Origin: Mesorhizobium caraganae
GTDB taxonomy: Bacteria; Pseudomonadota; Alphaproteobacteria; Rhizobiales; Rhizobiaceae
NCBI RefSeq assembly: GCF_016836705.1
Contig: NZ_JAFCGY010000038.1
Location: forward strand, 1-42,901
DNA length: 42,901 nt
Reading direction: 5' to 3'
Shown: piece by piece, positions 17,844 to 27,092 of the stretch
Layout: each line of letters opens with the position of its first letter
Numbering within the stretch: the stretch's first letter is position 1
The notes under the pieces: model-generated
The model's input: only the letters and a program-made list of their open reading frames with translations
Database searches by the model: none
What the model was told of the DNA's origin: nothing
Program-made: the position numbers and the translations under genes

Positions 17844-18806
17844 TTATGCTGCCCTTCTATCGTTGGCCGCGTCCGCCTCGATGGATGCTCCGACCTCTTC
17901 CGGCAGATGGCCAAGAAGCCACTCCGCTGCCTTGCTGGCCTGGCTGGCGGCACGAACGATGGCGCGACTGTCCTCGCGCAGAACCTCCAGCCATGAGCCG
18001 ATATAATCCGAATGCCGAACCGTGGGTACGATGCCCAAGGCCGCGCAGCAGAAGGCCGCGTTGATCTCTGCCACGAGCTCTTCGAACGCATATTTTCTGG
18101 AGGCGGTAGAGCCGGAGAATTTGCGATCCAGGCGTGAACTGTGACCAGTGGCATGTCCAAGCTCATGCAAGGCTGTCCGATGCCAATTGATCGGCTCGAA
18201 GAAAGCTTGGGGCGGCGGCACCTGGATATAATCGTGGGCAGGCACATAGAACGCCCTGTCGCCGCCAATACGGAAGTCGATACCGGTGGCCTTGATCAGC
18301 GCCTCGACCCGCGGTTCGATCGGGCTTGCCACCGACAGCGGGGCCGAAGCTGCGACTTCGTCAGGTAGTCCTTCACATTGCTCGACGTTGAAAACGGTGA
18401 AGCGCTTGAGGAACGGTATGGCTTGAGCATCCTCGCCCGTCTCGCGAGCGCGCTTCTTCTCGTGATCCGGGACAAAACGATCGGCATAGACGACCGTTAT
18501 CCCGTGCTCTCCTCTGCGGACGTTCCCGCCGAGCGCGAACGCCTGTCGATAGGTTATCCAATTCTGGGTTGGGAACCCGTGTTCGACGACAGCACCCCAG
18601 AGGATAAGTACGTTGATCCCGCTGTACGTGCGATGCGTGCTGGCATTCCGCGGCAGGGAAAGCGACGCTTTTATCGCAGACGTCCCCCATGGCTGAACCC
18701 AAGGAAAACGACCCGCTTCCAGCTCGGCAATTATCTTGCCAGTGATCTCGTCGTAGAGGTTCGGCCGGTCGGCGACGGCATGCGTTCGATTGGTCCGGAC
18801 AGACAT
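17844..18806 (-). CDS. ardC: ArdC-type antirestriction protein
   Basis: The 320-residue protein starts MSVRTNRTHAVADRPNLYDE at 18806, with GGAG 9-10 bases upstream just after the structured leader. The ArdC N-terminal ssDNA-binding domain spans roughly residues 15-145 (GRFPWVQPWGTS, RTYSGINVLILWG, FPTQNWITYRQAFALGGNVR, HGITVVYADRF). A zinc metallopeptidase-like domain follows with ALHELGHATGHSSRLDR, the HExxH motif. ArdC proteins protect incoming single-stranded DNA from host restriction during conjugation, so the gene should be used in the recipient cell. It lies upstream of and parallel to the parB-like gene, with 338 bases between. Confidence 0.93.
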   Translation of the reverse strand: MSVRTNRTHAVADRPNLYDEITGKIIAELEAGRFPWVQPWGTSAIKASLSLPRNASTHRTYSGINVLILWGAVVEHGFPTQNWITYRQAFALGGNVRRGEHGITVVYADRFVPDHEKKRARETGEDAQAIPFLKRFTVFNVEQCEGLPDEVAASAPLSVASPIEPRVEALIKATGIDFRIGGDRAFYVPAHDYIQVPPPQAFFEPINWHRTALHELGHATGHSSRLDRKFSGSTASRKYAFEELVAEINAAFCCAALGIVPTVRHSDYIGSWLEVLREDSRAIVRAASQASKAAEWLLGHLPEEVGASIEADAANDRRAA

Positions 18807-18816
18807 CGCGGTTCTC

Positions 18817-18862
18817 CGCCACGGGCGCCGAAGGCCTCTCCTTCCGCTTTCAACCCGTCGCG
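18817..18862 (-). promoter_or_regulatory. Structured 5' leader RNA of ardC
   Basis: The transcript carries an outer stem ACGGG/CCCGU (18858-18854 with 18825-18821), UUGAAA, and an inner hairpin GCGGAAGG-AGAGG-CCUUCGGC (18847-18827, one mismatch). The loop AGAGG is identical to that in the parB-like leader, while the stem differs by paired changes. The ribosome binding site follows at once. Confidence 0.72.
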
Positions 18863-19298
18863 AAAACCCGCCCCTCCTCTGACTCTCCGTCGGGAGAGCC
18901 CCTGCTCTCCCGACCAACGTAAAAAAGGGCGTACAAGGCGGAAGCACCGAAATGTCCGTCAGCGGGAATAAGTCAGTTCGGTGCTGGAGCAGGTTCGTGG
19001 CCATGAGACCGGTTCAACAGGGCGGCCGAAGGAGCATCAGCATAGCGCCGCCGTGAGGCGGGATGCGGGGCCGACCGCCCCCAGCGAAGGGCGCCATATG
19101 AAACTTTGCTCGCTAACCTGACCGCAGAACAGGAAGCGATCCGCCGCGCATGACGCATGGTCGATCCGGGCCACAGCTAACCCTCACCGGCCGATATGTA
19201 CGAAATGACCGCCCTGCATACGCTTGCCGGCTTTCCCCATTTCCATCCCTGAAGACCATCACCTTCAATTGTCTGCCTAGCGATGGAGGAATGGCGCC
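18863..19298. other. Intergenic region between ardC and the excisionase gene
   Basis: Divergent genes start on both sides, so both promoters should be here. A hairpin CGGGAGAG/CTCTCCCG lies near 18892-18920. No gene is supported. Confidence 0.45.
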
Positions 19299-19580
19299 AT
19301 GACTGGTCCCGGGAAAAGTGCAACAAAGCGGACGATCCGCCGCAAGGAGCTGCGCGAAATCGTACCTCTGGCCGACACCACAATCTATGAAATGGAACAA
19401 CGCGGGCAATTTCCTCGACGCTTCGCTCTCACCCCTCGGTGCGTGGTTTGGGATCTGGCCGAAGTAGAAGCCTGGCTGCAGGCTCGCAGGGCAGTTCCGA
19501 TCCCCCGAGCGAGTCCTCCTGATGTGCGTTTACGGAAAACCTCTCCGGTCAGAGCGCGAGATCGGGCACAAATACCGTAA
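19299..19580 (+). CDS. AlpA-family excisionase / recombination directionality factor
   Basis: The 93-residue protein has the winged-helix AlpA core RTIRRKELREIVPLADTTIYEMEQRGQFPRRFALTP..VVWDLAEVEAWLQAR (residues 11-64). AlpA proteins bend DNA at attachment sites and direct the integrase towards excision; in Mesorhizobium ICEs such genes (Rdf proteins) set transfer. This protein lies within about 1 kb of the integrase gene and points towards it. GGAGGA lies 10 bases upstream of the ATG. A three-codon open frame (ATG GCG CCA TGA) overlaps the start, its stop sharing bases with the ATG, which may affect initiation. The role as the partner of this integrase is inferred from position. Confidence 0.85.
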   Translation: MTGPGKSATKRTIRRKELREIVPLADTTIYEMEQRGQFPRRFALTPRCVVWDLAEVEAWLQARRAVPIPRASPPDVRLRKTSPVRARDRAQIP

Positions 19581-19900
19581 GCACCGGGGATGATCGCCAC
19601 GGTTTGGTGTCGATGATCAATCCGTTCCGGCATATCTGCCGCGGCGGCGGATGGTGGGCGTCCATGAAACCAGATTGAGCGGTCGCGAACGTCGAAGCTG
19701 CTAACCCGAGAATCGGGACATCTGTGATAACCATCCACCCCGCCGAAGACCACTGACGTCGGCACAATCGCGCCGGCGGCATGATGGCGATGATGATCAG
19801 GAGCAAAGAGCGTGCGGAGCTTGCTGCTTATGATCGGCATGATGCCGTCTGATGTCACGGTTATCAGAGCCTCGAAAACAGCCGTTATATAAGCTATTTT
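19581..19900. other. Intergenic stretch, no gene recognised
   Basis: No frame has convincing coding character. Its right end holds the promoter of the Xre gene (AT-rich GTTATATAAGCTATT just before 19901). Confidence 0.4.
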
Positions 19901-19934
19901 CCTCACAAAAGCGCGAAACAGCTAATTTGTGAGG
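19901..19934. promoter_or_regulatory. Operator for the Xre/HipB-like regulator
   Basis: CCTCACAAA (19901-19909) is a perfect inverted repeat of TTTGTGAGG (19926-19934), with 16 bases between. It ends five bases before the ATG of the regulator and covers the transcription start region, so autorepression is likely. Confidence 0.7.
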
Positions 19935-19939
19935 CGAAA

Positions 19940-20209
19940 ATGATCGACCTGAACGATATTGGCAATGAGATCAAGAATGCCAGGAAGCAGCGCAAGCTGA
20001 CCCGGGAAAAGCTCGCCGAACTTTCCGGGCTCAGCCGGGCGAGGATCGAGGCGCTTGAGAATAGCAGGGTATCCGACATGGGTTTCAAACGCGTGCTCAC
20101 GCTCATGAACATTGTAGGGCTCGATTTCCGGCTGACGACCTTCAACAACAAGCGCCCGACACTCGAAGACATCATTGAGGAAGATGATGCTGCGCGTTTA
20201 GACAGGTAG
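19940..20209 (+). CDS. Xre/HipB-like HTH regulator
   Basis: The 89-residue protein is a HipB-like DNA-binding domain: IKNARKQRKLTREKLAELSGLSRARIEALENSRVSDMGFKRVLTLMNIVGLDFRL. The HTH covers about residues 21-45, and an acidic tail EDIIEEDDAARLDR follows. Proteins of this type are usually antitoxins paired with a HipA kinase directly downstream. Here no HipA follows: 296 bases of apparently non-coding sequence lead to the convergent integrase end. It may have lost its partner or serve as a regulator of the integration module. An inverted repeat overlaps its promoter. Confidence 0.8.
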   Translation: MIDLNDIGNEIKNARKQRKLTREKLAELSGLSRARIEALENSRVSDMGFKRVLTLMNIVGLDFRLTTFNNKRPTLEDIIEEDDAARLDR

Positions 20210-20505
20210 CAGAAGCCAGTCGGTGGCCTGGACAGATCCGGCAAACGTGGTTCGCCTTTCGTGTACGATGTGGGGTCGCCGGAGTGCAGCCGAAGGTCCT
20301 GGTGCGAGCCAGGGAACCGTTAACAGGAATCACAAAAGTGGCTTGCTAATGCCTGGCAGTAGTGAGTCCCGAACCGCCTCACCATATTTTCGTCCAGCTA
20401 TAATACCGGCGCCACAAAGTTTCATATTAATGCGTAGCAGGAAAAACGGACTCGGCGAACCTCGGGCCAAACAGGCGTGATGCGCCGTACAACCGGTGTA
20501 TGGAA

Positions 20506-21762
20506 TTAAAGGGCCGGATCAGGCTCCAAGATCGGCATCGACGGCGGGATCAGTGTCGGCACATGTTTCTTGCCACCGACCCAGGCATCGACGATATCCG
20601 ACCATTCCTGCATCATGTGGCGGCGTTGCACCTCATATTCGGCCTTGTTGTAGACACCACGCGACGAGCGCCCGTCCTCGTGCGCCAGGCATTTCTCGAT
20701 CCAATCGCTGTTGAAACCAAGTTCATTCAACAGCGTCGAGCCCGTTCGCCGCAGGTCATGAACCGTAAACGGCTCCAGAGGCAGCCCCTCGGACTTCGCC
20801 CGCTCGACGACCGCGTAGGTAACGCGGTTAAAGGTGGCGCGCGACATCGGAGCATCCGCATCGTACCGCGATGGAAGAAGGTATCTGGAATTCCCTGCAC
20901 AGGTCTTCAGGGCAATCATGATGTCGAGCACTTGGCGTGACAGGTAGACGTTATGCGCCTTCGATCGCTTCATGCGTTCTTTCGGGATCGTCCAGACTGC
21001 ATTTTCAAAATCGACCTCGTCCCACACCGCGTCCTGCAGCTCGCTTTTACGCACCATAGTGAGCAGATAAAGCCGCATTCCCAAACGGATCGTGGGAAGT
21101 GTGGGGATGTGCTCGAGCTGCTTCAGCATCACACGAATTTCCGAGGCCGAGAGCGAGCGATCCTTCGGCACGAAAGTCGCAATTGATGCGGGTGCGACTT
21201 CATCGGCAGGGTTGGCGACCTTCTCTCCATGCAGGATCGCAAAGCCATAAATCTGTTTCGCGATGTCTCGTACGTGAATGGCTGTCGCCGGAGCCCCACG
21301 TTCGACGATGCTGCCGCATAGGGCTCTTAGATCGTCCGGCGTGATCTCCGTCAGGAGTCGATTGCGCCAGGCCGGAAGCAGCTCTCGCTCGAAGATGGAA
21401 CGCCGCATGGCGCGCGTACTGTCGGCCATCGGCGCGGCGGTGAGCCACTTCTGCCCGAACTCGCCAAAACTTTTGGCCTCTTTCAAGCGGCGCTTCTCGC
21501 GCTGCTTCTCGATGGCCGGCGATCGTCCCTCGCGAACAGCGCGCTTCGCGTCGAGGCACTTCTCTCGGGCCAACGCGAGCGAGATGCCGTCTCTGCCATA
21601 TCTGCCTAGATAGACCGTTTCACGGCGTCCATTCAGCCTGTAGTCCAGCCGAAACGAGATCACACCACTGGGCATGACGCGGATGTACATGCCGTCACGG
21701 TCTGCAATCTTGTAGATTTTCTGTTTTGGTTTCAGCGCCTTAAGGGCGGCATCCGTCAGCAT
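20506..21762 (-). CDS. intG: Tyrosine integrase of the guaA-targeting type
   Basis: The 418-residue protein starts MLTDAALKALKPKQKIYK with AGGAGG nine bases upstream, which decides this start over a longer frame. It has an N-terminal arm-binding domain (DUF4102 type: YKIADRDGMYIRVMPSGVIS, LGRYGRDGISLALAREKC). A SAM-like core-binding domain follows (residues about 100-190), then the catalytic domain with Arg in TMVRKSELQDAVW, HDLRRTGSTLL (HxxR), His in CLAHEDG and the nucleophile Tyr in RGVYNKAEY. It lies just past the guaA stop, as expected for an integrase using the guaA 3' end. Mesorhizobium tripartite ICEs carry an integrase of this specificity named IntG; the symbol is given by that context and is tentative. 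Confidence 0.87.
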   Translation of the reverse strand: MLTDAALKALKPKQKIYKIADRDGMYIRVMPSGVISFRLDYRLNGRRETVYLGRYGRDGISLALAREKCLDAKRAVREGRSPAIEKQREKRRLKEAKSFGEFGQKWLTAAPMADSTRAMRRSIFERELLPAWRNRLLTEITPDDLRALCGSIVERGAPATAIHVRDIAKQIYGFAILHGEKVANPADEVAPASIATFVPKDRSLSASEIRVMLKQLEHIPTLPTIRLGMRLYLLTMVRKSELQDAVWDEVDFENAVWTIPKERMKRSKAHNVYLSRQVLDIMIALKTCAGNSRYLLPSRYDADAPMSRATFNRVTYAVVERAKSEGLPLEPFTVHDLRRTGSTLLNELGFNSDWIEKCLAHEDGRSSRGVYNKAEYEVQRRHMMQEWSDIVDAWVGGKKHVPTLIPPSMPILEPDPAL

Positions 21763-21781
21763 GCCTACTGCCTCCTGAAAA

Positions 21782-21891
21782 AGTACTGTCAGTACAATTT
21801 TGAGGCTTCTCGGCAGAAAATTCCTTTTTTTCTTCAATGCCTTATGGGGCAAAAAAGTACCGTCACTAGCCTCATTGACCGTGACGGTACT
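21782..21891. repeat. Three copies of an 11-bp motif upstream of the integrase
   Basis: AGTACTGTCAG occurs at 21782-21792. AGTACCGTCAC occurs at 21856-21866 and, inverted, at 21881-21891 (GTGACGGTACT). The last two form a perfect inverted repeat with 14 bases between. The spacing between integrase start and guaA end is where arm-type integrase sites or an integrase-promoter operator would lie. Confidence 0.75.
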
Positions 21892-22019
21892 CAGAAAATT
21901 TCGGGTGGGCAATATGTATGCGACCCGTCAGTCGGTCTGTCACAACCAATCTCTGCGTGCCGATTGTCGCTGATCCTCTATGAAAGGATTTATCTTTGTT
22001 TTCAGTATTTTACGTCGCA

Positions 22020-22057
22020 GATTGGCGTAGGTTCGGCGACGTGTGAGTGGGCCTGAA

Positions 22058-22075
<18 letters not shown>
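22020..22075. other. Probable attachment-site junction at the guaA 3' end
   Basis: The change from mobile-element genes to chromosomal genes falls at the guaA stop (22058). Elements with this integrase type recombine in the last codons of guaA and restore them. The second copy of the core sequence would lie beyond the left edge of this window, so the exact core cannot be read here. Confidence 0.6.
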
Positions 22076-23620
<1,545 letters not shown>

Positions 23621-23675
23621 GGCGAGCCTTTAGAGAAAGAAACGAGTCGACGCAATGGGTTGCGAGGCCGCACCG

Positions 23676-24158
23676 CTACGGAACTTCGGCGTCTTTGTCA
23701 CCGGCATTCGGCAGGTGTGTATCGAGGGCTCGCAAGGCGTCCATCAGCGCTGCGAAGCGCTGATGGCCGATGCGCCCGACATAGCGCCGCTCGATCTCAA
23801 GCTTGATGCGGTCACCGTCGCGCAAGGCATCCAGCCCCTTGCTTGTATAGCCGACAAGCTTGCTGCGCCCATCGCGCGGATCGGGCAGGCGCTGCACCAC
23901 GCCTTCCGCCTCCAGCCCGTCGAGCAATTGCTGGACCGCCTGCTTGGAAATCGCCGAGCGATCGATCAGAGCAGCCTGGCGAATGCCGTCGCGAGCAATA
24001 TGCCCCAGCAGCCCGGCGCGCGCTTCGGTGAACCAGCCGTGGCCGGCAGCGCGCATCGCGGCGGCAAATTCGGCCTGCCAGGCGCGGCTCGCCTGCCACA
24101 GGCGCCAACCGATGTGATCGGGCAGTGCTTTGGTTCTTTCGTCAAGCTCCTTGACCAT
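23676..24158 (-). CDS. MarR-family transcriptional regulator
   Basis: The 160-residue protein has the MarR winged helix: ARAGLLGHIARDGIRQAALIDRSAISKQAVQQLLDGLEAEGVVQRLPDPRDGRSKLVGYTSKGLDAL. The wing DPRDGRSKLV is typical. The start at 24158 (MVKELDERTK) has GGAG nine bases upstream; a TTG at 24182 would overlap the operator palindrome and is less likely. The gene is divergent from the unknown gene at 24243, with a perfect short palindrome between the two starts. It therefore probably represses itself and that neighbour. Its effector ligand cannot be told from sequence. Confidence 0.88.
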   Translation of the reverse strand: MVKELDERTKALPDHIGWRLWQASRAWQAEFAAAMRAAGHGWFTEARAGLLGHIARDGIRQAALIDRSAISKQAVQQLLDGLEAEGVVQRLPDPRDGRSKLVGYTSKGLDALRDGDRIKLEIERRYVGRIGHQRFAALMDALRALDTHLPNAGDKDAEVP

Positions 24159-24177
24159 CTCGATAGCGCTCCATATA

Positions 24178-24192
24178 GTCAAGATACTTGAC
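24178..24192. promoter_or_regulatory. Palindromic MarR operator
   Basis: GTCAAG-ATA-CTTGAC is a perfect palindrome with a 3-base centre in the 84-base gap between the MarR gene and the divergent small gene. It contains TTGAC on both strands, so it may overlap the -35 boxes of both promoters. Confidence 0.7.
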
Positions 24193-24242
24193 GACCTTTA
24201 TCGCGTCGAGCGATTTCGAACTCAACCTTGGGACCTCGAACA

Positions 24243-24560
24243 ATGACAATTTTGAACAGGGACACGCTGGCCATTATCATGATCGGAACCACGCATGTCA
24301 TCGACATGGGTGGCGAGAGCGCCTTCATCCACTATGAAACCGCTGAAAAGGCACACATGCTGCTGCCGGACGGCACCCGCTTCCATGGACAATGGGACCT
24401 GCTGGACGACGGCTACAAGGTTGAATGGACCGATGGCCCCGCCGGCTCCTGGAAACTCGAGCACACGAGCGGCGCAATCGACTATGTCGATGCAACCGGC
24501 ACGGTGCGCGGTCGCATCTCGCGCATCGATTTCGGCGACACTGCCAGCTTGGCGGCTTGA
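24243..24560 (+). CDS. Conserved hypothetical protein, 105 aa
   Basis: From the ATG at 24243 (MTILNRDTLAIIMIGTTHVI) the protein has a beta-rich pattern with repeated aromatic turns: FHGQWDLLDDGYKVEWTDGPAGSWKLEHTSGAIDYVDATG. That suggests a small all-beta fold. The ATG at 24228 is an in-frame alternative. No signal peptide or catalytic motif is visible. It is divergent from the MarR gene and probably its regulatory target. Function is unknown. Confidence 0.7.
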   Translation: MTILNRDTLAIIMIGTTHVIDMGGESAFIHYETAEKAHMLLPDGTRFHGQWDLLDDGYKVEWTDGPAGSWKLEHTSGAIDYVDATGTVRGRISRIDFGDTASLAA

Positions 24561-24569
24561 TCGGTACAG

Positions 24570-25205
24570 TCAGGCGCCCAGCAAACCGTCGCCGATGGCC
24601 TGGTCGAGGCACTCGACCGCATCCGCCAGCTTCTCGTCAATGACATGCAGATATTCGGTCCAGTCGCCGACATGCCGCAGATCAGCGGCGCCGTCGGAAA
24701 TGCCGCGCAGGCCGATCAACGGGATATCGAACAGCTGGCAGGCGCGCAGGCAGGCGAAGGTTTCCATGTCGACCATGTCTGCTGTAATAGCGTCATAGGC
24801 ACCGCCGGTGATGATGGCGCCGCCGGTCGACAGCGAAGCTTCCTTGATCCCGGGAATCCGGAATGGCAGCGGCACGGTCACCGGCAGGTCGAGAAACGGC
24901 GTTGCACCCTTCTCGAACCCTAAGGGCGAGGCATCGATGTCGCGATAGCTCACCGAGACCGCCTGGTAGATTTCGGTCTGCTCAAGTGTGCGGCTGCCGG
25001 CGGAGCCGAGCGAGACGACGAGATCGGGCAGCGTCGTCTGCGACTTCAGCCAGGACAGTTCGGCGCCGAGGCGCACGCCTGCCTCGACCGGGCCGACACC
25101 CGTCATCAGCGGCGTGAACAGTTTCTGCAGATGCGGACCGTATTCGGCCTGCGCCGCCATGACGAAGAGGACCTCCTTGCCGCCAATGCGCGTAACTTTG
25201 GCCAT
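24570..25205 (-). CDS. mtnN: 5'-methylthioadenosine/S-adenosylhomocysteine nucleosidase
   Basis: The 211-residue protein belongs to the PNP/UDP phosphorylase fold. It starts KEVLFVMAAQAEYGPHLQKL, with the Glu expected at the substrate end. TGVGPVEAGVRLG and LVVSLGSAGSRTLEQTEIYQ are the glycine-rich phosphate/ribose loops. ADMVDMETFACLRACQLFDIPLIGLRGISDGA carries the ribose-binding Met-Glu and the catalytic Asp. It should split MTA and SAH into adenine and the thioribose part, recycling methyl-transfer by-products. Its ATG shares one base with the TGA of the upstream thioesterase gene, so the two are co-translated. Confidence 0.88.
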   Translation of the reverse strand: MAKVTRIGGKEVLFVMAAQAEYGPHLQKLFTPLMTGVGPVEAGVRLGAELSWLKSQTTLPDLVVSLGSAGSRTLEQTEIYQAVSVSYRDIDASPLGFEKGATPFLDLPVTVPLPFRIPGIKEASLSTGGAIITGGAYDAITADMVDMETFACLRACQLFDIPLIGLRGISDGAADLRHVGDWTEYLHVIDEKLADAVECLDQAIGDGLLGA

Positions 25206-25663
25206 CAGCCGGCAATCCCGTCGCGACCAACCACTGTCATCATGGTTCCGGTCATAGTGGCGATCAGCTTGGCCTCGCCGTCGGTGGCAAAGGCATAGGC
25301 CTGGCCGTCGGCGACGATGATGGTGCGGCCGGGCTTGGTCACCGAGCCGCGAAACAGAAAACGCTCGCCCCTGCCCGGCGCCAGCAGATTGACCTTGAAT
25401 TCGATGGTCAGCACGCTGGAGCTTTCCGGCAACAGCGAAAACGCGGCATAGCCGCAGGCCGAATCCAGCGCCGTCGAAATCACCCCGGCATGCAGGAAGC
25501 CATGCTGCTGGGTGAGTGCGGCCGAATAGGGCATTTCGATCTCGATGATGCCCGGCGTCACCAGTGTCAGCTCGGCGCCGATCGTCGCCATCGCCTGCTG
25601 GCGCGCAAAAGACGCCCTGACGCGATCCTCATAGTCGGGAGCCGGTACGATCTTTGCTGCCAT
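25205..25663 (-). CDS. PaaI-type hotdog thioesterase
   Basis: The 152-residue protein starts MAAKIVPAPDYEDRV at 25663. It shows the hotdog motif HGFLHAGVISTALDSACGYAA, with the catalytic Asp in the central helix, and a strand SSVLTIEFKVNLLAPGRGER. Such enzymes hydrolyse acyl- or aroyl-CoA thioesters. A longer frame extends to 25762 but has no family homology before this Met. It is the first gene of a two-gene operon with the nucleosidase, overlapping by one base. The true substrate is not known. Confidence 0.85.
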   Translation of the reverse strand: MAAKIVPAPDYEDRVRASFARQQAMATIGAELTLVTPGIIEIEMPYSAALTQQHGFLHAGVISTALDSACGYAAFSLLPESSSVLTIEFKVNLLAPGRGERFLFRGSVTKPGRTIIVADGQAYAFATDGEAKLIATMTGTMMTVVGRDGIAG

Positions 25664-25802
25664 GGCTGTCGCCCTGATTGATCTGCAAAAGCTTATTGCA
25701 GAGGCTTGAACGCCGCGCAAACGCTTTTGCTGCACTGCAACAAACGCCGCCGCCGCCATCAAAGGATGAAACCCGGCTGCAGATCGCTGTAGGCGCCAAG
25801 AT

Positions 25803-27092
25803 TCAGGCCGCCCGGCGCAGCGCGCAGAAGTAGAACCCGTCGGTGCCGCTCAGCGCCGGCGACAGCGAGATGTCGCTTGTCTTGCCGATCCGCGCGGCCG
25901 TCGCGTGGCCCGGAAAATGGACGTCCCAGAGTGTGCGATGGTCGACCGGAACAAAGCCTTCGTGCCGCTCGCGGAAGGCGGCGATCTGCTCGCCATTCTC
26001 CTCGTCGAACACCGAGCAGGTGATGTAGGCCAGCAGCCCGCCAGGTTTGACATAGGCCTTGGCGGCATCGAGGATCGCCGACTGCTCGCCTTTGCGGGCG
26101 TCGAGCTGTCTCTGTGTCAGCCGCCATTTGGCGTCGGGACGGCGCCGCCAGGTGCCGCTGCCGGTGCATGGCGCATCGACCAGCACAATGTCCATATGGC
26201 CCACGAGCGGGCTGAGTTCGGCCGGCTTGGTGACCACCTGCACGTTGCGGTTTTCCGACCGGCGGATGCGGTCGAAGATCGGCGCCAGCCGCGCCTTTTC
26301 GGCATCATGGGCAAAGACTTGGCCTTTGTTAGCCATCGCCGCCGACAGCGCCAGCGTCTTACCGCCGGCGCCGGCGCAGAAGTCGAGCACCTGCATGCCG
26401 GCTTGCGCACCGGCAAGTGCGGCGACGATCTGCGAGCCCTCGTCCTGGACCTCGTACCAGCCTTTCTGGAAGGCGGGCTCGGCCTGCACATTCGGGTGCC
26501 GGCCGTCGCCATCGATGGGCGGGATGCGAATGCCTTGCAACGCGATAGCGGCCGGTTTGGCGCCGGTGTCGGTGAGTTCCGCCAACACTTTGGCTCGGTC
26601 AGCCTGCAGCGTGTTGACCCTGATGTCGAGCGGCGGGCGGGTGGCAAGAGCTGCCCCTTCCGCCACCCAGGTTTCGCCGAAGGCTCGTTCGAACAGCGGC
26701 GCGCACCAGTCGGGTACGTCGGCCCGCACGGCCTCCGGCGCGTCTTCGGGGCGGCGTTCGGCCAGCACCTGCAACTCGGCGGCGCTGAGCAGCGGCGGCG
26801 CGAACTTGTCGCCGTCGAGCGCATCGTTGAGCGATTGCGCCGTCTGGCCCCATTCGATGAGCAGCGCGCCGAAGCCGATGGCGCGCGGCGTGTCTTCACC
26901 GAGCAGCCAGCCGGCCGAACGCTTGTGGCGAAGCGCGTCGTAAACGATGTTGCCGATCGCCGCGCGGTCGCCGCCGCCGGCGAAGCGATGCGACAAGCCC
27001 CAATCCTTCAGCGCATCGGCCACCGGCCGATGGCGCCGGCCAATGTCTTCCAGCACTTCGATGGCTGCCGCCAGCCGTCCGCCCAGTCGCAT
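25803..27092 (-). CDS. rsmB: RsmB/NOP-family rRNA cytosine-C5 methyltransferase
   Basis: The 429-residue enzyme methylates a cytosine in rRNA (by family, position 967 of 16S rRNA). It has an N-terminal NusB-like RNA-binding region, then NTLQADRAKVLAEL. The SAM motif is VLDFCAGAGGKTLALSAAM. Motif IV DAPCTGSGTWRRRPDAKW holds one catalytic Cys, and YITCSVFDEENGEQ (motif VI) holds the other. Length is normal for alphaproteobacterial members. It starts with ATG at 27092 (MRLGGRLAAAIEVLEDI). Confidence 0.9.
   Translation of the reverse strand: MRLGGRLAAAIEVLEDIGRRHRPVADALKDWGLSHRFAGGGDRAAIGNIVYDALRHKRSAGWLLGEDTPRAIGFGALLIEWGQTAQSLNDALDGDKFAPPLLSAAELQVLAERRPEDAPEAVRADVPDWCAPLFERAFGETWVAEGAALATRPPLDIRVNTLQADRAKVLAELTDTGAKPAAIALQGIRIPPIDGDGRHPNVQAEPAFQKGWYEVQDEGSQIVAALAGAQAGMQVLDFCAGAGGKTLALSAAMANKGQVFAHDAEKARLAPIFDRIRRSENRNVQVVTKPAELSPLVGHMDIVLVDAPCTGSGTWRRRPDAKWRLTQRQLDARKGEQSAILDAAKAYVKPGGLLAYITCSVFDEENGEQIAAFRERHEGFVPVDHRTLWDVHFPGHATAARIGKTSDISLSPALSGTDGFYFCALRRAA

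Noticed and set aside
20210..20505. Decayed hipA after the HipB-like gene
   Set aside because: No HipA motif could be read in any frame of this stretch.
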